Source: Marinobacter antarcticus (GTDB taxonomy: Bacteria > Pseudomonadota > Gammaproteobacteria > Pseudomonadales > Oleiphilaceae). From it: a DNA stretch of 64,000 bases. Positions 45,204 to 54,168 of the stretch are shown in pieces (the first letter of the stretch is position 1; each line of letters opens with the position of its first letter). Location: assembly GCF_011049865.1 (NCBI RefSeq), contig NZ_DRGY01000057.1, forward strand, positions 56,780 to 120,779, given 5' to 3'. Both the position numbers and the translations under genes were made by a program. Under the pieces are notes generated by a model that worked only from the letters and a program-made list of their open reading frames with translations, had not been told where the DNA came from and made no database searches.

Positions 45204-46406
45204 TCAGGCCAACCACTCCAGTATCTGATCGTGGACCACCTTGTTGTCCAGCAGGTCCAGATGGCTCAGTTTTTCGAACACGCGGCAGTTTTCCGGGCGT
45301 ATCGACAACGTTTTCAAGTTGTCAGAGTGTTGGCCCTTGGCGCTACCCAGTCGAACCAGAAGATCGCCCACCATCATGCTGGTAAAACCTGACACATCAT
45401 TACCCACCGCTGCGGCTATGAAGTAGTGCTGAGTGCCTTCGAGCAATGGAACGGGCTTTCGGTAGTCCGGATGGAAGTCATCCTGATCGATGCCTTCCCA
45501 ATCCTCATCCAGCAAATTACCGTGTCGCAGGTCCTTGATGCCAGCGCTGGTGTGCTCGCCCAGAGCAAACGGGCGGGCGTAGCGGAATTTCTTCATAACA
45601 AAGGTCAACAGATTCCCGGCTTTGGCGACGGCTGAACCATGGTGAGGTGATCCAAGGTAAAGGGCGCTTTTCAACAGGCCGGTCCAGGAGAGGCCGAGTT
45701 CGGCACCGTACCAGCAGGCGCTGCGGATAACGAGGCCGCCCATGCTGTGGCCTATCAGCGTTAGCTCCTCGACGTTCACCGGCCATGCTTCAACCAACGA
45801 CTTAAGTTGTCTGCTCAACTCCCTGCCATTGCTGGAAATATGCCTACCTGTATTGTATTGGAGATACAGTGGAGTAACGCCCTGCGCACGTTGCAGTTCT
45901 GTACCCAAATCCCCTTCGTTGTTTCCCTTCCAGTACTCGTGTGAGAGGCATAAACCGTGAACCAACACCACAATACGCGGGCTGATATCCGAAGTGCTAA
46001 CGCCACTATTTTTTGAGCCAGGCAATACGTACCCGCCATGACGATTTCTGAGGTGCATGGAAATTGCCAGAGGATTGTTGCTGGCTTCCAGGTGGTCGCC
46101 ACACACGCCGTTTAACGCAGCCGCGACCTTCACGTTCTGTGTTGAATGTGAGGGTTCCTGTTCGTCTGAAAACTCATCGAACGCCCGATGCAGTCCCTGT
46201 TGCAGCAACGAGGTGGTTGACTGAATAAATTGATAAGTGCGACCCCGTCGCTCCTCAGCAGGCACTCCCGCGATATCGCGCAGCCGGTTCAAAGGGTTCA
46301 CTTCCCTCACAACATTACGGTGCGTTTTTTCCACAATCCGGGTAACGCCACCGGTAACATCCAGAAGAAGCTGAGCTGAACCGTGTACCGACTTGATTGA
46401 TATCAT
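45204..46406 (-). CDS. Alpha/beta hydrolase, lipase/PGAP1-like
   Basis: A 400-residue protein without a clear signal peptide. The hydrolase core starts near PRIVVLVHGLCLSHEYW (oxyanion loop, about 145), and the nucleophile elbow is GHSMGG (about 218). GSPHHGSAVAKAGN and a late His (KLSHLDLLDNKVVHDQIL) complete the likely triad. The first 130 residues are helical and unrecognised. ATG 46406 with GGAG ten bases upstream is preferred to the track's TTG. The substrate may be a lipid or ester. Confidence 0.85.
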   Translation of the reverse strand: MISIKSVHGSAQLLLDVTGGVTRIVEKTHRNVVREVNPLNRLRDIAGVPAEERRGRTYQFIQSTTSLLQQGLHRAFDEFSDEQEPSHSTQNVKVAAALNGVCGDHLEASNNPLAISMHLRNRHGGYVLPGSKNSGVSTSDISPRIVVLVHGLCLSHEYWKGNNEGDLGTELQRAQGVTPLYLQYNTGRHISSNGRELSRQLKSLVEAWPVNVEELTLIGHSMGGLVIRSACWYGAELGLSWTGLLKSALYLGSPHHGSAVAKAGNLLTFVMKKFRYARPFALGEHTSAGIKDLRHGNLLDEDWEGIDQDDFHPDYRKPVPLLEGTQHYFIAAAVGNDVSGFTSMMVGDLLVRLGSAKGQHSDNLKTLSIRPENCRVFEKLSHLDLLDNKVVHDQILEWLA

Positions 46407-46620
46407 TTTACTGTGCTCCAAGAGTCGTTCAGAACGTTTTCATCAAACCCGCTCAGAACCCTTTAATCAAACCATAGTGTCATTATCCAACAAATTCTGA
46501 CGCCGCACATGGCTGGATTCAAGAAAGAAGGTGGCCGCCCAATATTATGTTGGCTGCGCCATTCTGGGAGTCGGGAAGCGACGAGCGAGACCAGACTGTT
46601 AAAAATACACACATGATGCT

Positions 46621-46645
46621 ATATTGTTTAAATATGAACAAATAT
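46621..46645. promoter_or_regulatory. Imperfect inverted repeat before the toxin-antitoxin genes
   Basis: ATATT and AATAT arms with partly matched inner bases form a 25-bp AT-rich near-palindrome ending 16 bp before the antitoxin ATG. Antitoxins with an Xre domain commonly repress at such a site. The rest of the 255-bp divergent gap shows no ORF. Confidence 0.45.
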
Positions 46646-46661
46646 CGGCAAGAGGTGCACC

Positions 46662-47066
46662 ATGACGGCCATAGTTGAGCGCAGAAACGCAGAAGGTGAT
46701 CGCGAGGCTGAGAAGGGTCGCGTTGCGCTAAAAGGCTTCTTTCGAGTAACGGAAGAGTGGGAGTGCAGTGCCGAAGAGCGGAGCAAGCTGCTTGGTGGCC
46801 CCTCCAGAACAACGCTTTATAACTACTCAAAACTGAACCCGACCAAGCTCTCCAATGACACAATGGAACGCATCAGTTACCTTCTGGGCATCTATAAAGC
46901 CTTACAACTCCTTTACCCGACGCATGAACGAGCCAATCGCAGAATCCGTTCAAAAACGTCGGACCTACCGTTTTGTGGCAAGTCTGCGATGGAGTTCATG
47001 GCCCAGGGATCAATGATGAATCTGATGATGACCCGTCAGTATTTTGATGACAAGCGGGGGTGGTAA
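46662..47066 (+). CDS. Xre/MbcA/ParS-family antitoxin
   Basis: A 134-residue protein. It has an N-terminal Xre-like helix-turn-helix area (ECSAEERSKLLGGPSRTTLYNY) and the DUF2384-type C-terminal part (MERISYLLGIYKALQLLYPTHERANRRIR), which in this family covers the toxin active site. It directly precedes a RES-domain gene, overlapping by one base (TAATG), the usual antitoxin-first order. It would neutralise the toxin and repress the operon. Confidence 0.88.
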   Translation: MTAIVERRNAEGDREAEKGRVALKGFFRVTEEWECSAEERSKLLGGPSRTTLYNYSKLNPTKLSNDTMERISYLLGIYKALQLLYPTHERANRRIRSKTSDLPFCGKSAMEFMAQGSMMNLMMTRQYFDDKRGW

Positions 47067-47767
47067 TGTTCTCGACCCCTCCGCTACATCTTCCCCAATG
47101 GGACACGTATCGGATTATTCCCAGCCATTATCCGCCTATAGACCTATTTGAGCGCATCTACGAGCCTGAAGAATTTGAGTTGGCGTTTGAGATTGAGGGT
47201 ATGACGAACCCACGGCTACGTGACGAAGCCGGGGATATCCAACGGGTGTCACCCGGCGACCGGGTCAGCGGGCCGGGCAGTACACCTGTGATGGCCTCGT
47301 TCACCCACATTGGCTTCGGTAGCCGCTTTTCTGACAGACATTTCGGGGTTTATTACGCTGCCAGCACTCTTGACGCGGCTATCCGGGAAACCGTGTTTCA
47401 CAAGGAGCGCGAGATGGCCGCCGCTAACGAAGACTCCATAGAACTCACCATGAGGGCCTACATTGGTTGCGTTGCCTTGGAGATGCATGATATCCGGGGA
47501 GCAGAGTTTTCAGATCTTCATAACCCCGACGCGGATGATTACGCCCTGAGCCAGAAGTTTGCGCGCCGTTGGCGTACAAAAGGTTCAAACGGGCTTTTGT
47601 ATAACAGCGTCCGCCACCCAGGCAGTGAATGTATTGCGGCATTCAAACCGAAATCTGTGTCTATCCCGGTGCAAGGGCCGCACCTGAAGTATTTCTGGGA
47701 CAGCGACAAGCAACGCATCACTCACTGGGCGGAAATAGGAGAGGCGCACTCCCTGGATGGATGGTGA
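47066..47767 (+). CDS. RES-domain toxin (NAD-degrading)
   Basis: A 233-residue RES-fold protein. The Arg-Glu-Ser pattern is recognisable: FGSRFSDRHFGVYYAASTLDAAIRETVFHKER (Arg, Tyr and Glu of the pocket, about 88-120) and a later Ser in LLYNSVRHPGSECIAAFKP. RES toxins such as MbcT and Res deplete cellular NAD+. ATG 47066 fits a GGGGG ribosome site; the track's GTG at 47060 is two codons earlier. A type II toxin-antitoxin pair with the gene before it. Confidence 0.87.
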   Translation: MFSTPPLHLPQWDTYRIIPSHYPPIDLFERIYEPEEFELAFEIEGMTNPRLRDEAGDIQRVSPGDRVSGPGSTPVMASFTHIGFGSRFSDRHFGVYYAASTLDAAIRETVFHKEREMAAANEDSIELTMRAYIGCVALEMHDIRGAEFSDLHNPDADDYALSQKFARRWRTKGSNGLLYNSVRHPGSECIAAFKPKSVSIPVQGPHLKYFWDSDKQRITHWAEIGEAHSLDGW

Positions 47768-47881
47768 GCGCTCGTGATCCTGACGCACTGCAAATAGTGG
47801 TAGAATCCCTTTTAAAATTCACGTTGCGCGCAACTTAATATTTTCCAACTCGCAGTGGCGGCCCATTCCAGTAGGATTCCC

Positions 47882-48184
47882 ATGAAAAAGACCTTCAAGT
47901 TAGATCACCCCAAAATCAAAGTGCCGCGCGTTGTCGACTCGGTGAAGCACGACATCAGAAAATTCCTGAAAAAAGAACGGAAAGCCCCCCTGCCTTCCGG
48001 AGCGGTTTATTGGGGCTTTGATTGCAAATGTGGGCAATCGGAAGAGCTTGCGGTTGAGGTACACCCGTCAGCGTTAACGAAACAGATTGATGAGCTTGTT
48101 GAAAACAACATTATGACCATCTACGTGGAAATCACACCGAAAGCTATTGCGGCCGGTGAAACGTCTTCTGCGCAGGGAAACTAG
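47882..48184 (+). CDS. DUF6172-family small protein
   Basis: A 100-residue protein that starts MKKTFKLDHPKIKVPRVVDSVKHDIRKFLKKERKAPLPSG and has WGFDCKCG. This N-terminal pattern is that of a small conserved proteobacterial family (DUF6172) of unknown function. The ATG at 47882 is preferred to the track start at 47855, since homologues begin MKKTF. It precedes a DUF1456 gene closely and likely shares its transcript. Confidence 0.78.
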   Translation: MKKTFKLDHPKIKVPRVVDSVKHDIRKFLKKERKAPLPSGAVYWGFDCKCGQSEELAVEVHPSALTKQIDELVENNIMTIYVEITPKAIAAGETSSAQGN

Positions 48185-48204
48185 TTATCAACAACAACGA
48201 TGTT

Positions 48205-48654
48205 TTGCGACGGGTGCGTTACATTTTTGATTTTAGCGATCAGCTTATGCTTTCTATATTCAAGCTGGGCGGTTATGACGCAGGCAGGCCTGATCTGGCT
48301 GCCTGGTTGGCGCGCGAAGAAGAGCCTGAGTTTGTTTTGTGTGAGGATGAAAAGCTTGCCCGCTTCCTGAATGGGTTGATCATAAAAAATCGAGGGCTCA
48401 AAGATGATGAGGCACCTGAGCCGGAACGTTTCCTGAGCAACAACATGGTCTTGCGGAAGTTGAAAATTGCTCTGAACCTGCAGGCAGATGATTTAATCAG
48501 AATACTGGAACTGAACGAGTTCACGTTAAGCAAACATGAATTAAGTGCTCTGTTTCGGCGCCCGGATCATAAAAACTATCGAGAATGCCTGGATCAATTG
48601 CTCCGTAATATTCTTGATGGGATGGAAAAGCGCTACAGAAAAAATCAACTGTAG
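48205..48654 (+). CDS. yehS: DUF1456 protein (YehS-like)
   Basis: About 150 residues with two repeats of the DUF1456 unit: VRYIF...LMLSIFKLGG...WLAREEEPEFVLCEDEKLARFLNGLII and LRKLKIALNLQADDLIRILEL...ELSALFRRPDHKNYRECLDQLLRNIL, matching E. coli YehS. Its function is unknown. The listed start is TTG 48205, the first usual start, but homology seems to go on upstream through NNNDVL to codon ATC at 48187, which has AGGGA eight bases before it; see findings. It lies 20 bp after the DUF6172 gene. Confidence 0.82.
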   Translation: MRRVRYIFDFSDQLMLSIFKLGGYDAGRPDLAAWLAREEEPEFVLCEDEKLARFLNGLIIKNRGLKDDEAPEPERFLSNNMVLRKLKIALNLQADDLIRILELNEFTLSKHELSALFRRPDHKNYRECLDQLLRNILDGMEKRYRKNQL

Positions 48655-48763
48655 ATCGCAAAGGCCAGGGTCGGCATGGGTGTGGAGAAATGCCACCATG
48701 ATTAACGCATAGAACATCAGCTGGCGAGGATTGGTTGCGTTTTGTATTTCCCCCTTGGCCGTA

Positions 48764-49972
48764 TCAATCTGTAGCGCCGCCAACGCATTTCGGGTGTCTG
48801 TGTTTTTGGGCCAGAAAGAAAATAAGCAGCCCGGCAATGGCCGTAGAGGAACCCACATAACCGGTAACCTGCCAGCCCATGCCTGCGCTGATGGCCATTC
48901 CGCCTAGCCATGGCCCAATGGCGTTGGCAAGGTTAAAGGCGGCATGATGGGAGGCCGCTGCAAGGGTTTGGGCGCCGTGGGCAACATCCATCAAATGGGT
49001 TTGCAGGGCAGGGCCCAGGGCCACCATGAGAGCCACCAAAAAGCAGGCAATCAGAATGCTCCAGATGGCTCCGGTGGCCAACGGAAACAGCGCCAACATA
49101 ACGGCGGCCCAGAGCAAAATCACCCCAACACTTCGGAATTGCAGGCGATCAAATAACCAGCCACCCAGTATGTTGCCAACAAAACCGCCAAGGCCAAATA
49201 CAAACAGGGCGACTGGAATCCAGACTGGATCGGCCTGTGTGACGTTCAAAAGCGTTGGCGCCAGATAACTGAACACGCAAAACATACCGGCAAATCCGAC
49301 GGAGCCAATAGCCAACGGATACCAGATTTGCGGTTTATTGAACGCGCGTAATTCACTCAGGGAGCTGTGCCGGGATTCTTCGCGGTTCAATGGCAGGAAA
49401 AGGAAAATGAGAACCGTTGTGAGCGCGGCCACACACGCAACAAAACCAAAGGCGTATCGCCATTCCAAGTGCTGCCCCATCAGAGTGGCTAAGGGATTAC
49501 CAAACAACAAGGCCAATGCCAGCCCCATCATAATATAGCTGACGGCTTTGGCTCTCTGATTAAGCGGTACCAGCGACGCCGCCACCAATGCGGCAACACC
49601 GAAGTAAGCTCCATGGGGCAGGCCAGCTATAAACCGGGAAATCATCAGAGTTTCGTAACTGCCCGCCATTGCACTGGCGAAATTAGCCACAGCGTAAAAC
49701 GCCATCAGTGCAATCAGCAGATGTTTGCGGAATAGCTGAGCACCAAAGATCGCGAGCACAGGCGCACCAACCACGACTCCCAACGCATAGGCGCTGATCA
49801 GGTGCCCGACCTGCGGCTCGGTGATGCCAAAATCCAGAGCCACATTCGGCATGAGCCCCATAATGGCGAACTCACCGGTACCAATTCCGAACCCACCCAT
49901 GGCAAGGGAAAATATAATCAAAATGACTTTTTGGCGTGAATAGATCATCGAGGCAGGTGAGGGTTCGGGCAT
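48764..49972 (-). CDS. MFS transporter, AraJ/sugar-efflux-like (DHA1 family)
   Basis: A 402-residue inner-membrane exporter with 12 TM helices. The family marks are GTGEFAIMGLMPNVALDFGITEPQVGHLISAYALGVVVGAP (TM1-2), RFIAGLPHGAYFGV (motif after TM4) and a large central loop. Relatives such as AraJ and YdhP export sugars, purines or drugs. The start is 9 bp downstream of the GGDEF-EAL stop, but no ribosome site is apparent there. Confidence 0.9.
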   Translation of the reverse strand: MPEPSPASMIYSRQKVILIIFSLAMGGFGIGTGEFAIMGLMPNVALDFGITEPQVGHLISAYALGVVVGAPVLAIFGAQLFRKHLLIALMAFYAVANFASAMAGSYETLMISRFIAGLPHGAYFGVAALVAASLVPLNQRAKAVSYIMMGLALALLFGNPLATLMGQHLEWRYAFGFVACVAALTTVLIFLFLPLNREESRHSSLSELRAFNKPQIWYPLAIGSVGFAGMFCVFSYLAPTLLNVTQADPVWIPVALFVFGLGGFVGNILGGWLFDRLQFRSVGVILLWAAVMLALFPLATGAIWSILIACFLVALMVALGPALQTHLMDVAHGAQTLAAASHHAAFNLANAIGPWLGGMAISAGMGWQVTGYVGSSTAIAGLLIFFLAQKHRHPKCVGGATD

Positions 49973-49981
49973 AAAGGAGTG

Positions 49982-51985
49982 TTAATAGTTTTTAATATAA
50001 TGAAAATCAATCAGTTCTTTAGCTGGAATAGCCTTACTAAAATAATACCCTTGCATTAAGTCACACCCAAATTCGTCTAACAGCGCAATTTGCTCACGTA
50101 ATTCTACTCCCTCGGCAACGACAAGCAAACCCAAACTTTCTGCCATTGCTATGGTTGCTTTTACCAAGTCACGATCTTCCTTTTTTAAGGTTATTCCGTT
50201 GATAAAACTACGATCTATTTTAAGTACATCGAATGAATATCGCCGTAAATAACTCAGTGATGAGTAACCTGTTCCAAAATCATCCATTGACAATTTCACG
50301 CCCAGGTTGTGGAGTTCATTTAAGGCATCATCAATATAAGATTTACCGATCATCAATACACCTTCGGTAATCTCAAATTCTAAATTTTTTGCTTCTATCC
50401 CTGTTTCGTCAAGATGCGTTTTTATAAAACCTACTAATTCTTCATCTTTGAACTGACGAGGAGACAGATTGACCGCCATGGTATAATCACGGTTATGGCT
50501 TTTTCGCCATTCTTTTAAAACCTGAAGAGATTTTTTAATAACAAACTTTCCGATTGGAACAATTAAGCCAGTGTGTTCAGCAATTGGGATAAACTCATCC
50601 GGCGTTACATTATCAAGAATTGGACTGTGCCACCTAATTAACGCTTCTGCCCCGACAATACTTCCATTCTTTACGTTAAATTTTGGCTGATAATATACTT
50701 CGAACTCATTGCGCTCCAAAGCGCTATGAAGCTGTCCTTCTATTTCAAATCGACGCAACATGGTTTCGTTCATTTCTTTCGTAAAAAATGAATAGGTGTT
50801 ACGCCCCAGTGATTTCGCTTGGTACATTGCTGTGTCGGCGTTTCGCAACAAGTCAGAGGCGTTACTGCCGTTTTCGGGATAAATTGCGATTCCAATACTG
50901 AGTGTCAGAATGAGTTCTCTGCCATCAATTCGAAATGGATCTCGGAATATTTTAAGTAAATTTTTGGATACCTCAACGGCATCGATTTTATCCGATAATG
51001 CTCGTAATAACACAATGAATTCGTCACCACCCAGGCGGCCTACAGTGTCTGCTTTTCGCACTGCACATTTTAACCTGCCAGCAGCTTCAACAAGCAGTTT
51101 GTCGCCTACCTCATGGCCTAGTGAATCGTTCACTTTTTTAAAATCATCTAAGTCCAAAAACAGCACAGCGGTTTTTTCAGCGCTTCTTTTGGTCTCTTCA
51201 AGCATTTGTGACAAACGATCCAGAGATAAAAAACGATTTGGCAGTGATGTTAACGTATCAAAATAGGCTTGCTGTCGGATTATTTCAGCTGATTTATATT
51301 GTTCAGTAATGTCTCGAACAATAATGATTATTTGCTTGTACTCTGTAAGATGGCAAAGCCTTGCTTCAAAATAGCAAATTCCGTGAGGCATATCTAACTT
51401 ATATTCGAAACTTGAAACGCCCGTTTTATTTATCGCTTTATTGATGTATTCTCTAAACTTTTGTTCTATATCTTTGGGTAGTACATCTATTGATATTTCG
51501 TCGGTAGCATTCTTGGATAAAGGATAGAGATTTTTTTTATCGCCAGCGTGATAATCAATGATGGTTCCATCTTCTTTCATCAAGAAAAATAAATCCGGAG
51601 TGGCTTGAAATACAGCTTTAAGCATATTGTCTTTGAATACTGCTTGGTTTTGAGCTTGCCTTACATCCGCCAAATTTATATCAATACAATACATTTCTTG
51701 CTTTTTGTACTCATCCATGAATAACACGTGACTTGAAAATACGATGACGTCTTCACCGCTTTTGTGACGCAAAGTAAGTTCCGAAGCGGGTATTTCTATA
51801 CCCTGATCAAGCCATTTTCTATGGGCAGAAATAATAGTGTCACGCATATTTTCAGGAGCGATTAATTCCTCTAACCTTTGACCCAAGGCTTCTTCTTTCG
51901 TGTAGCCATACAGTAATTCACTGCCGGTGTTCCAGTAGGTAACTCTACGGTCCTCGTCATATCCCTGGACAGAAATGGCGTCCAC
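49982..51985 (-). CDS. PAS-PAS-GGDEF-EAL protein, cyclic di-GMP turnover
   Basis: A cytoplasmic signalling protein of at least 667 residues. PAS domains lie at about 1-95 (YWNTGSELLYGYTKEEALGQ) and 125-235. The cyclase has an intact GGDEF (LGGDEFIVLL, about 317). The phosphodiesterase has EAL in GAEALIRWH (about 443), DDFGTGYSS and QGYYFSKAI, so both activities look possible. GTG 51985 is inside the first PAS core, so the true start is probably upstream (see findings). The gene is clearly AT-rich against its neighbours, which suggests transfer. Confidence 0.92.
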   Translation of the reverse strand: MDAISVQGYDEDRRVTYWNTGSELLYGYTKEEALGQRLEELIAPENMRDTIISAHRKWLDQGIEIPASELTLRHKSGEDVIVFSSHVLFMDEYKKQEMYCIDINLADVRQAQNQAVFKDNMLKAVFQATPDLFFLMKEDGTIIDYHAGDKKNLYPLSKNATDEISIDVLPKDIEQKFREYINKAINKTGVSSFEYKLDMPHGICYFEARLCHLTEYKQIIIIVRDITEQYKSAEIIRQQAYFDTLTSLPNRFLSLDRLSQMLEETKRSAEKTAVLFLDLDDFKKVNDSLGHEVGDKLLVEAAGRLKCAVRKADTVGRLGGDEFIVLLRALSDKIDAVEVSKNLLKIFRDPFRIDGRELILTLSIGIAIYPENGSNASDLLRNADTAMYQAKSLGRNTYSFFTKEMNETMLRRFEIEGQLHSALERNEFEVYYQPKFNVKNGSIVGAEALIRWHSPILDNVTPDEFIPIAEHTGLIVPIGKFVIKKSLQVLKEWRKSHNRDYTMAVNLSPRQFKDEELVGFIKTHLDETGIEAKNLEFEITEGVLMIGKSYIDDALNELHNLGVKLSMDDFGTGYSSLSYLRRYSFDVLKIDRSFINGITLKKEDRDLVKATIAMAESLGLLVVAEGVELREQIALLDEFGCDLMQGYYFSKAIPAKELIDFHYIKNY

Positions 51986-52191
51986 TCCATCAAATAATTG
52001 ATGAACAGCATCTTTTGTCGCTGCTTTAGGGAACAGGATAGGGCTGATGTTGTCACCTCTTTGTAACCAAATGAATCGTGAATTAGCCTGGTAAAAACCC
52101 GAATAACCGCTGAGTTACACAAAACATTCATTAACGATAAGGTAGAACACCTGTAACGTTACATCAAGCAAGTCTTAGGCTAGGAGTCCCT

Positions 52192-53907
52192 ATGATAAAG
52201 CAACCGCCCCAGGAAACCGCCTCTGTTGTTGAGACAATTGACGAACTTGCAGCGTTGGCAAATTATTCGCTCATGGATTCGCTAAACAGCGACCCTGACT
52301 CCAAGGCAGATGGATACGATTACGCCCCGCGACAGGTTTTCACCGGCCATTATGTGCCCGTTAGTCCAACGCCAATCGAAAAACCCGAGTATATCGCACA
52401 CAGCAAAAACCTGTTTTGCGAACTGGGCTTCGCCGACAGCATGGCGCAGTCGGTCGACTTCATTCGCATGTTCTCCGGCGACATAACGTTCGTTCCTGAG
52501 CCCATGCGCAAGGTCGGTTGGGCGTGTGGCTACGCGCTTTCAATTTATGGGACGGAATATCACCAGCAGTGCCCATTTCAAACCGGTAACGGATACGGCG
52601 ACGGTCGCGCAATTTCTGTGCTTGAGGCCGTTATCAACGGTCAGCGCTGGGAAATGCAGCTAAAAGGTGGAGGGCGCACCCCGTACTGCCGCGGTGCGGA
52701 CGGCCGGGCCGTTCTGCGCTCCAGTGTTCGTGAGTTCCTGGCTCAGGAGCACATGCACGCGCTCGGGGTGCCAACGTCACGGTCGCTGAGTTTATACGTT
52801 TCAAAAACGGAGAAGGTAAGGCGGCCGTGGTACTCGGAGGGCTCGCATTCCAGAGATCCAGACATGCTGATATCGGAGCCCGTTGCCATCTCAACGCGGG
52901 TCGCACCTTCGTTTATTCGAGTTGGTCAGCTTGAGCTATTTGGTCGCCGTGCCCGCAAGGCGGAACACCCGCACGCGATGGAGGAGCTTGAGCAGATCGT
53001 GTTGCACCTGATTGATCGTGAGTACGAAGACGTCATCGACCAAACGCTGGTTACCGCCGAAAAAGTGGTGTTGCTTGCACAGGCGTTCCGTGGCCGATTG
53101 ACATCGCTTATGGCCAACTGGATTCGCGTTGGTTACTGCCAGGGCAATTTCAACAGTGACAACTGTGCGGCCGGCGGCTTCACTCTCGACTATGGTCCTT
53201 TCGGATTCTGCGATGTGTTTAATCCGCAATACCAACCATGGACGGGTGGTGGGCATCACTTCTCGTTTCTGAATCAGCCAGCGGCAGCCGAGCGCAACTT
53301 TCACATGTTTTGCTCAGCGTTGCGGCCGTTACTGACGGCGCATCCGGACTGTTTGCGACAACTCGACGAGATTGGAAATGATTTTTCAGACGTGATGCGA
53401 GCGGAAATGGAGAAAATGTGGGCTGTGAAGCTTGGGCTTGGCTCTTTCCATCCGGCGCTTTTCAGCGAGCTCGCAACACTGATGGCGCAAACGCCTGTTG
53501 ATTACACCATTTTCTTCCGGGAACTTTCGGCCGTGCCGGACGATATTGGCCCGCTCAAAAAAGGCTTCTACAACAGCTCGGCCTATAATGCAGACCCCGA
53601 GGGAATGGATAGACGTTGGTCAGAGTGGCTTACAAAATGGAAATCGCTCCGTCAGACTTGCTCGCGTGAGGACCTTTCTCGGCAGATGAAGCTCGTCAAT
53701 CCCAAATACAGTTGGCGAGAGTGGCTCGTTGTGCCCGCGTATCAGCAAGCGGCCGCGGGGAACTATTCTTTAATTCGAGAGCTACAGGACGTTATGACGC
53801 AGCCATACGCGGAGCAATCGAGGACCATTGAAGAAAAATACTACCGGCGGAAGCCGCTGGAATTCTTCGAGCTTGGTGGTTCGTCGCATTACAGCTGCTC
53901 GTCGTGA
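52192..53907 (+). CDS. selO: SelO-family protein adenylyltransferase (YdiU)
   Basis: A 571-residue pseudokinase-fold enzyme that adds AMP to proteins. Visible marks are the Lys of [14 protein letters not shown] (about 160), [22 protein letters not shown] with the Asn and Asp that bind magnesium (about 320-340), and the C-terminal CSS pattern (YSCSS) where eukaryotic SelO has selenocysteine. E. coli SelO is 478 residues; this one has a longer N-terminus and insertions. Known targets relate to redox stress. AGGAG lies eight bases upstream of the ATG. Confidence 0.93.
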   Translation: MIKQPPQETASVVETIDELAALANYSLMDSLNSDPDSKADGYDYAPRQVFTGHYVPVSPTPIEKPEYIAHSKNLFCELGFADSMAQSVDFIRMFSGDITFVPEPMRKVGWACGYALSIYGTEYHQQCPFQTGNGYGDGRAISVLEAVINGQRWEMQLKGGGRTPYCRGADGRAVLRSSVREFLAQEHMHALGVPTSRSLSLYVSKTEKVRRPWYSEGSHSRDPDMLISEPVAISTRVAPSFIRVGQLELFGRRARKAEHPHAMEELEQIVLHLIDREYEDVIDQTLVTAEKVVLLAQAFRGRLTSLMANWIRVGYCQGNFNSDNCAAGGFTLDYGPFGFCDVFNPQYQPWTGGGHHFSFLNQPAAAERNFHMFCSALRPLLTAHPDCLRQLDEIGNDFSDVMRAEMEKMWAVKLGLGSFHPALFSELATLMAQTPVDYTIFFRELSAVPDDIGPLKKGFYNSSAYNADPEGMDRRWSEWLTKWKSLRQTCSREDLSRQMKLVNPKYSWREWLVVPAYQQAAAGNYSLIRELQDVMTQPYAEQSRTIEEKYYRRKPLEFFELGGSSHYSCSS

Positions 53908-53931
53908 TTGTTCGAAGACCGGCAGCAGGTG

Positions 53932-54078
53932 TCAGTCGACGGCAATACCGCGCTCTATAAGACGGCTTCTCAGTAACTCGATCCTGCGCCGATCCACTCC
54001 CAGATCGTAGAAACCGATGAGCGATTGAGATCTCACGCCGGCGCCAATGCCGATTCCACTACCCAGGAAACGCCGCAT
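53932..54078 (-). CDS. Small uncertain ORF
   Basis: A 48-residue ORF in the 261-bp gap between selO and the porin, not in the ORF track. It starts MRRFLGSGIGIG and ends with a basic helix (DRRRIELLRSRLIERGI). I do not recognise it; it may be the C-terminal scrap of a lost gene, and no good ribosome site precedes it. Confidence 0.25.
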   Translation of the reverse strand: MRRFLGSGIGIGAGVRSQSLIGFYDLGVDRRRIELLRSRLIERGIAVD

Positions 54079-54168
54079 TGGTCTTTAATCTTTTTGTAAT
54101 GTTAGCTGGATAGACTTACCTCGGTTCTTCAAAAACACATAACCGAACTGACAAGGTAAGAGAACACT

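Noticed and set aside
51871-52131. 86-residue ORF from ATG 52131 as the start of the GGDEF-EAL gene
   Set aside because: It is in another frame, and its residues do not match a PAS domain. A frameshift cannot be excluded and is noted in the findings.
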